NCBI GenBank assembly: GCA_016286665.1
Contig: JAEETX010000020.1
Coordinates: 1 to 35,782 of the forward strand
Origin: Oscillospiraceae bacterium
GTDB lineage: Bacteria > Bacillota > Clostridia > Oscillospirales > Oscillospiraceae
Length of the DNA stretch: 35,782 nt
Direction: 5' to 3'
Shown here: piece after piece, positions 31,705 to 35,782 of the stretch
Layout of the letters: each line of letters starts with the position of its first letter
How positions within the stretch are numbered: the stretch's first letter is position 1
Program-made: the position numbers and the translations under genes
The notes under the pieces: generated by a model
What the model saw: only the letters and a program-made list of their open reading frames with translations
Database searches by the model: none
Told to the model about the DNA's origin: nothing

Positions 31705-32808
31705 ATGAGCAAATTCGGCGCATTCCTGAAACGGAAAAATGTGGTGTTTTCCGGGAAACGCTATGGGATCGACGCGCTGGGGGCCATGGCCCAGGGCCTG
31801 TTCGCCTCCCTGCTGGTGGGCACGATCCTGAATACCCTGGGCAGTCAGTTCCATATCGGCTTTTTGACGAAGATACTTGTAACGGTGGGCTCCGGCGAGA
31901 AGGCCGTGCACTATACCATGGGCGGCCTCGCCTCCGCCATGGTGGGCCCTGCCATGGCCGTTGCCATCGGCTATGCCCTGCAGGCCCCGCCCCTGGTGCT
32001 CTTTACCCTGGTCCCCGTGGGCTTCGCCACCAATGCCCTGGGCGGCGCGGGGGGCCCGCTGGCGGTGCTGGTGGTGGCCATCGTGGCCGCCGAATGCGGC
32101 AAGATCGTCAGCAAGGAGACCAAGGTGGACATTCTGGTGACCCCCATCGTCACCCTGCTCATCGGCGTGGGCCTCGCCTATCTCATCGCCAAGCCCATCG
32201 GCACGGCGGCCTCCTGGGTGGGCAATCTCATCATGTGGGCTACCGAGCTGCACCCCTTCTTTATGGGCATCATCGTCTCCGTCATCGTGGGCGTGGCCCT
32301 GACGCTGCCCATCTCCAGCGCCGCCATCTGCGCGGCCTTCGGTCTGGTGGGCCTGGCGGGCGGCGCGGCCGTGGCGGGCTGCTGCGCCCAGATGGTGGGC
32401 TTCGCCGTCATGAGCTTCAAGGAAAACCGCTGGGGCGGCATCGTCAGCCAGGGCCTGGGCACCAGCATGCTCCAGATGGGCAACATCGTGAAGAATCCCC
32501 GGGTGTGGATCCCACCCACGCTGGCCTCCGCCATCACCGGCCCCATCGCCACCTGCGTCTTCCGCATGCAGATGAACGGCGCGGCGGTGAACTCCGGCAT
32601 GGGCACCTGCGGCCTCTGCGGCCCCATCGGGGTCTGGACCGGCTGGGCCGCCGACGTGGCCTCCGGCGCCAAGAGCGCCGTCACCGCCATGGACTGGATC
32701 GGCCTCGCGCTGGTGTGCGTGGTGCTCCCCGCGGTGCTGACGCCTCTGCTGGCCCTTCCCCTGCGGAAGCTGGGCTGGATCAAGGACGGCGACCTGAAGC
32801 TGGATTGA
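31705..32808 (+). CDS. PTS EIIC-family membrane protein (orphan)
   Basis: 367 aa; ATG 31705 with AAAGGAGG about 6 nt upstream. About ten hydrophobic segments rich in Gly and Ala; FTLVPVGFATNALGGAGGPLA and the LPISSAAICAAFGLVGLAGGA region match the PTS_EIIC_2 family, small EIIC-like proteins found without EIIA or EIIB domains. No phosphorylation domain is encoded nearby, so classical PTS sugar transport is uncertain; the substrate and energy source are unknown. Its last 37 codons recur as a remnant 776 bp downstream. It probably forms an operon with trxB and ends in a strong terminator. Confidence 0.85.
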   Translation: MSKFGAFLKRKNVVFSGKRYGIDALGAMAQGLFASLLVGTILNTLGSQFHIGFLTKILVTVGSGEKAVHYTMGGLASAMVGPAMAVAIGYALQAPPLVLFTLVPVGFATNALGGAGGPLAVLVVAIVAAECGKIVSKETKVDILVTPIVTLLIGVGLAYLIAKPIGTAASWVGNLIMWATELHPFFMGIIVSVIVGVALTLPISSAAICAAFGLVGLAGGAAVAGCCAQMVGFAVMSFKENRWGGIVSQGLGTSMLQMGNIVKNPRVWIPPTLASAITGPIATCVFRMQMNGAAVNSGMGTCGLCGPIGVWTGWAADVASGAKSAVTAMDWIGLALVCVVLPAVLTPLLALPLRKLGWIKDGDLKLD

Positions 32809-32821
32809 GTACGGCAGCCAT

Positions 32822-32857
32822 GCAGCCGGTTCCCGCAAACGGGGACCGGCTGCTTTT
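32822..32857 (+). terminator. Terminator of the EIIC gene
   Basis: A 13-bp stem (GCAGCCGGTTCCC / GGGGACCGGCTGC, one G-U) with loop GCAAAC, followed by TTTT. Confidence 0.9.
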
Positions 32858-32887
32858 GACAACAGATAAGCCCGGCTCTCTCAGGTG

Positions 32888-32916
32888 TTGCAAAGAAAAC
32901 CGAGACTTGCTATAAT
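32888..32916 (+). promoter_or_regulatory. Promoter of the BrnT-type operon
   Basis: TTGCAA (32888-32893), 17-bp spacer, consensus TATAAT (32911-32916), 37 bp before the toxin ATG. Confidence 0.85.
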
Positions 32917-32953
32917 GAACGCGCATAAGACGCATTCCGCGAAGGAGCCGCCA

Positions 32954-33229
32954 ATGGACGAACTGCAATTTGAATGGGATGAAGACAAGAACATAGCAAA
33001 CATCAAGAAACACCATATTGACTTTAATGACGCGATCATGGTATTCGCGGACGAACACCGGATCGAGCTCTATGACGAATCGCATAGCTATGAGGAAGAC
33101 AGATATAATACGATCGGAATGGTAGGGGAGCTTCTGTTCGTTGTTTACACCGAACGAAAAGACGTCATCAGAATGATTTCTGCCAGACTCGCAAACCGCT
33201 ATGAAAGGAGGCTGTATTATGATCGTTAG
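32954..33229 (+). CDS. brnT: BrnT-family (DUF497) toxin
   Basis: 91 aa; ATG 32954 with AAGGAG just upstream. FEWDEDKNIANIKKHHIDFNDA near the N-terminus, followed by the VVYTERKDVIRMISARLANRYERRLYY end, is the BrnT signature. The family is a RelE-like ribonuclease that cuts RNA and blocks translation. Toxin-first order with the antitoxin overlapping the 3' end is normal for BrnT/BrnA. The gene and its promoter and terminator form a compact module between the complete EIIC gene and an EIIC remnant. Confidence 0.9.
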   Translation: MDELQFEWDEDKNIANIKKHHIDFNDAIMVFADEHRIELYDESHSYEEDRYNTIGMVGELLFVVYTERKDVIRMISARLANRYERRLYYDR

Positions 33230-33395
33230 AAAGACTTTGTTTCCGGGGGAAAAACCCACAGAGGAACAAATCATCCGTATCAAAGAAGCCGCCAAATATC
33301 CCATTGTGTATGATGAGGATTGCCCGGAAACGACGCCGGAGCAGGCAAATAAGTTTTACCGCGTTCATCCGACAAAGAAAACGGTCAACGAATGA
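33219..33395 (+). CDS. Antitoxin partner of BrnT
   Basis: 58 aa; ATG 33219 with AGGAGG 8 nt upstream, overlapping the toxin gene by 11 bp. The sequence has RIKEAAKYPIVYDEDCPETT and a KFYRV segment, a pattern shared by short partner proteins of DUF497 toxins in Clostridia. The usual BrnA ribbon-helix-helix is not evident, so it is a BrnA analogue rather than a clear homologue. It probably wraps the toxin with its C-terminal part. Whether it binds DNA is unknown. Confidence 0.75.
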   Translation: MIVRKTLFPGEKPTEEQIIRIKEAAKYPIVYDEDCPETTPEQANKFYRVHPTKKTVNE

Positions 33396-33405
33396 TGCAT
33401 GACGC

Positions 33406-33433
33406 ACCGCCGCCCTTTCGGGCGGCGGTTTAT
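33406..33433 (+). terminator. Terminator of the BrnT-type operon
   Basis: A perfect 10-bp stem ACCGCCGCCC/GGGCGGCGGT with loop TTTC, followed by TTATC. Confidence 0.85.
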
Positions 33434-33472
33434 CGTTGAACAGTATGAATAACCGTGATTTCACTCCCGGAT

Positions 33473-33584
33473 GATCGGCCTCGCGCTGGTCTGCGTGGTG
33501 CTTCCCGCCGTCATCACGCCCCTGCCGGCCCTCCCCCTGCGGAAGCTGGGCTGGATCAAGGACGGCGATCTGAAGCTGGATTGA
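33473..33584 (+). pseudogene. 3' remnant of a second EIIC-like gene
   Basis: 112 nt aligned without gaps to the last 112 nt of the EIIC gene (32697-32808), about 102 identical. Seven of ten differences are silent, and the encoded tail differs at two residues (Leu to Ile, Leu to Pro). It has no start or ribosome site, so it is not expressed as a protein. Silent divergence indicates a former functional paralogue whose body was lost, rather than a recent copying event. Confidence 0.88.
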
Positions 33585-33597
33585 TAGTTATAAACGA

Positions 33598-33642
33598 CCG
33601 GTCCCCGACTTGGGGACCCGACTTGGGGACCGGCCATTTTTT
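33598..33642 (+). terminator. Terminator of the lost EIIC paralogue
   Basis: Stem CCGGTCCCC (33598-33606) pairs with GGGGACCGG (33625-33633), followed by CCATTTTTT. The loop contains a second GACTTGGGGACC word, so an alternative shorter hairpin is possible. It overlaps the stop codon of the convergent MATE gene. Confidence 0.8.
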
Positions 33643-35008
33643 ATTCGCTGACGTCGACGACGCTTCGTTTTTGCTTTTTCCACCGCCCGCTCCAATACCA
33701 GGCAAAGCCGCAGAGGGGGGTGGTGAAACAGGCGATGGCCATGCCCAGCCAGTAGCCGTAGACGCCCATGATCTTCGCCATCGCCATGGCGACCAGCACC
33801 TTCACCACCAGGTTTTCCAGGATGCCCGCCCACATCTCCAGGTCCGTGCGCCCCAGGCCCTCAAAGAGGGCGAAGGGCCCGCCCGCCAGGGCGACGCCCA
33901 GAAACATCAGCGTTTCGATGAGCATGAACTTCCCCGCCATTGCCAGCACGTCGCCGTCGTCGGTGAAGAAGCCGAAAATCTGCCGGGGAAAGGCCACCAG
34001 GAACACGGCCACCACCGCCCAGCAGATCAGGCTCAGCCAGATGGTCATGAGAAAGGCCTTCTTGATGCGCTCCGGCAGCTGCGCCCCGAAGCACTGGCCG
34101 ATGATGGCCGCGCCGCCGCTGTAGACCCCCATGCACACGCAGTTGCCCACCATGAACAGCTTGTTGCCGATGCTGTCCACCGCCGAGGCCGCCACCCCAT
34201 AGACATTGATATTGGAGTTGATGAACATGGTGGCGAGGCTCATGACCAGGGTGAAGCCCATCATGGGAGCGGAGATCTTCAGGATCGCCGTCAGGGTCCG
34301 CCTGCCGATGCGGAAGCTGGAGGGGCGGAAGTCAAAGCCGAAGGATTCCCGGTGCAGGACGAGATAGGTCAGGGAAAACAGGAAGGATACGCCCTGGGCG
34401 ATGACCGTCGCCAGGGCAGCGCCCGCAACGCCCATGCTCGTCCGGGCGACGAAGACATAATCCAGGAGGATGTTCAGCACCGAGGCAATGGCGACGAAGA
34501 CCGTGGGCAGCTTGGACTGACCCAGGCCGCGGAGGATGGACCCCAGGCCGTTGTAGCCATAGACGAAGATCACGCCGAAGCAGCAGGTGCGGTAGTAGCG
34601 GCGGGTGTCCGCCCACACCGCCGCGGGCGTGTTGAGAAGCTTCATCATCAGGTCCGTCAGCACCAGGCCCACGACGCCCAGCGCCACGGCGGAAAGGAAG
34701 GTGATGGACAGCAGCGTGCCGATGGTGCGGCGGATGTTCTCCTTCTCCCCCGCGCCCACCTGCTGGCTCAGCAGGATCTGGCCGCCGAAGCCGAGGGCCA
34801 TGCCGATCATCATGACGAGCATCTGCATGAGCCCGCCGATGCCCGCTGCGGCCAGGCCGCCCGCGCCGACATAGTTGCCCACGATGAGCATGTCCACCAC
34901 ATTATAAAGGGACTGGAGGATGTTGCCCACGATGATGGGAACGGAATAGGTCACAAGCTGCCGGAACAGGGGCCCCTTGGTCATGTCCCGGATCATGGTT
35001 TCTTTCAT
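33641..35008 (-). CDS. MATE-family efflux transporter
   Basis: 455 aa; ATG 35008 with AAAGGAGC upstream; a 10-codon longer frame exists but lies closer to the promoter without a ribosome site. Two six-helix halves: the first has SVPIIVGNILQSLYNVVDML near 20-40 and the second repeats the theme (KISAPMMGFTLVMSLATMFINS). MATE proteins of this NorM/DinF-like branch export cationic drugs or metabolites using Na+ or H+ gradients. The substrate is unknown. It is divergent from the short-chain dehydrogenase gene with 187 bp between them, and transcribed alone. Confidence 0.92.
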   Translation of the reverse strand: MKETMIRDMTKGPLFRQLVTYSVPIIVGNILQSLYNVVDMLIVGNYVGAGGLAAAGIGGLMQMLVMMIGMALGFGGQILLSQQVGAGEKENIRRTIGTLLSITFLSAVALGVVGLVLTDLMMKLLNTPAAVWADTRRYYRTCCFGVIFVYGYNGLGSILRGLGQSKLPTVFVAIASVLNILLDYVFVARTSMGVAGAALATVIAQGVSFLFSLTYLVLHRESFGFDFRPSSFRIGRRTLTAILKISAPMMGFTLVMSLATMFINSNINVYGVAASAVDSIGNKLFMVGNCVCMGVYSGGAAIIGQCFGAQLPERIKKAFLMTIWLSLICWAVVAVFLVAFPRQIFGFFTDDGDVLAMAGKFMLIETLMFLGVALAGGPFALFEGLGRTDLEMWAGILENLVVKVLVAMAMAKIMGVYGYWLGMAIACFTTPLCGFAWYWSGRWKKQKRSVVDVSE

Positions 35009-35046
35009 GGCTGCTCCTTTGGCGTCCGTATTGGACAATCAAAGGG

Positions 35047-35075
35047 ATTATAGAGGAATCCCGCTGCAAAGTCAA
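35047..35075 (-). promoter_or_regulatory. MATE gene promoter
   Basis: Minus strand: TTGACT (35070-35075), 17-bp spacer, consensus TATAAT (35047-35052), 38 bp before the ATG. Confidence 0.85.
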
Positions 35076-35121
35076 TGTCGCAAGAACGCCGGAATTTTGC
35101 GCAAAAGCCGCGGATTTTCTG

Positions 35122-35150
35122 TTGAGTTAGCACCGGAACTGTGCTATAGT
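35122..35150 (+). promoter_or_regulatory. Dehydrogenase gene promoter with internal dyad
   Basis: TTGAGT (35122-35127), 17-bp spacer, TATAGT (35145-35150). A perfect 6-bp dyad TAGCAC-N7-GTGCTA (35128-35146) fills the spacer and touches the -10 box, so a bound repressor would block it. Confidence 0.75.
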
Positions 35151-35195
35151 ACAGGTATGAAATCCTAAGGAACAAGAGTGAAGGAGTGAATCACA

Positions 35196-35782
35196 TGAAA
35201 GACTTTGCTGGAAAAATCGCATTCATCACCGGCGGCGCTTCCGGCGCAGGCTTCGGCTATGCGCAGATCTTCTCCGAAGCGGGCATGAAGGTCGTCATCG
35301 CCGACTACCGTCAGGATCACCTGGATGAGGCTATGGCCTATTTCAAGGAGAAGGGCGCTCCCGTCCACGCCATCCAGCTGGACGTCACCGACCGTGACGG
35401 CTATGCCCGTGCCGCGGACGAGACCGAGAAGGTCTTCGGCGGCACCCCCGACCTGCTGATCCTCAATGCGGGCGTCAACGTGTTCGGCCCCGCGGAAGCC
35501 TCCACCTATGCGGACTACGACTGGGTCGTGGGCGTCTGCTTCGGCGGCGTCGTCAACGGTCTTGTGACCTTCGTGCCCCGCATGATCAAGGCCGGCGGCC
35601 AGCGTCACATCGCCGCCACCGTTTCCTGGGGCGCTTTCGGCGCCGGTTCCTCCACCGCCCCCTACTCCGCCGCCAAGGCCGGCGTGCTGAACCTGATGGA
35701 GAGCTACTGGCAGGCCCTGAAGCCCTACGGCATCGGCGTCACCGCCATCTGCCCCGCCAACATCCGCAGCCGCATCTGCGAG
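35196..35782 (+). CDS. Short-chain dehydrogenase/reductase, 5' part
   Basis: 195 codons are visible; the gene runs off the window. ATG 35196 has AAGGAG 8 nt upstream. Rossmann motif TGGASGAG (12-19), Asp37 at the end of the second strand (suggesting NAD(H) preference), NAG (91-93) and the catalytic set Ser144, Tyr157, Lys161 (YSAAKAG) define a classical SDR. The segment ICPANIRSRI precedes the usual substrate loop, which is missing. The substrate is unknown; steroid, bile-acid, sugar or secondary-alcohol dehydrogenases share this pattern. It has its own promoter with an operator-like dyad. Confidence 0.92.

Noticed and set aside
27976-32862. 1628-codon open frame on the minus strand
   Set aside because: Antisense to nrdG, nrdD, trxB and EIIC, which have clear motifs and ribosome sites. 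It has low-complexity His/Gly/Ala/Val composition and results from GC-rich third positions.

Overview
The window is a chromosomal stretch of a GC-rich anaerobic member of the Clostridia (Firmicutes), most likely a gut or other anoxic-habitat relative of Oscillospiraceae or Christensenellales. This is inferred from gene content: strong Shine-Dalgarno sites, TnpV and DUF4368-type recombinase modules, a DUF1836 protein, class III (anaerobic) ribonucleotide reductase, an FeS Old-Yellow-Enzyme reductase and corrinoid-type proteins. The species cannot be named from sequence alone.

Positions 39-15003 are an integrated mobile element of about 14.95 kb, whose ends I could reconstruct. A 14-bp direct repeat (CACTCGGACCATAT) marks both junctions. 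The left copy lies in the 3' acceptor strand and CCA of a tRNA-Pro(UGG) gene. Joining the element's two ends in silico gives an attP with perfect 14-bp inverted arms (GTTATGAACACTCG / CGAGTGTTCATAAC) around an 8-bp centre. That is the architecture used by large serine integrases, and such an integrase gene (128-1834) lies next to the left end. All convincing element genes are on the minus strand: integrase, a small accessory protein, a ParB-like protein, a sigma-region-4-like regulator flanked by two ECF-type promoter-like repeats, a 2520-residue SLH-anchored surface protein, a 12-TM LuxR-type membrane regulator, and a two-gene TnpV operon. No conjugation genes are visible, so the element is at most mobilisable. 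The probable original tRNA terminator is now at 15038-15086, beyond the right end. A hairpin created at the left end (49-93) appears to replace it.

From 15.1 to 25.96 kb is the host chromosome. It carries a small hypothetical protein, an FMN/FAD/4Fe-4S enoate-reductase-type enzyme, an M16C metallopeptidase with a flavodoxin-fold reductase, DUF1836, MerR and XRE regulators, a MetH-activation-domain-like protein and a UroD/MtaA-like methyltransferase. The last two suggest corrinoid-dependent methyl transfer.

From 26.0 to 31.7 kb, a zeta-type toxin operon is preceded by four 20-bp tandem repeats. It is followed by nrdG, two NrdR-box-like sites, nrdD with a fused C-terminal glutaredoxin-like domain, trxB and a PTS EIIC-like membrane protein. 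The fused redoxin and the adjacent thioredoxin reductase suggest a self-contained thiol-reducing chain for deoxynucleotide synthesis.

From 32.8 kb to the end, a BrnT-type toxin-antitoxin pair lies between the complete EIIC gene and a 112-nt remnant of a diverged second EIIC gene. A MATE exporter and the start of a short-chain dehydrogenase, divergently transcribed, close the window.
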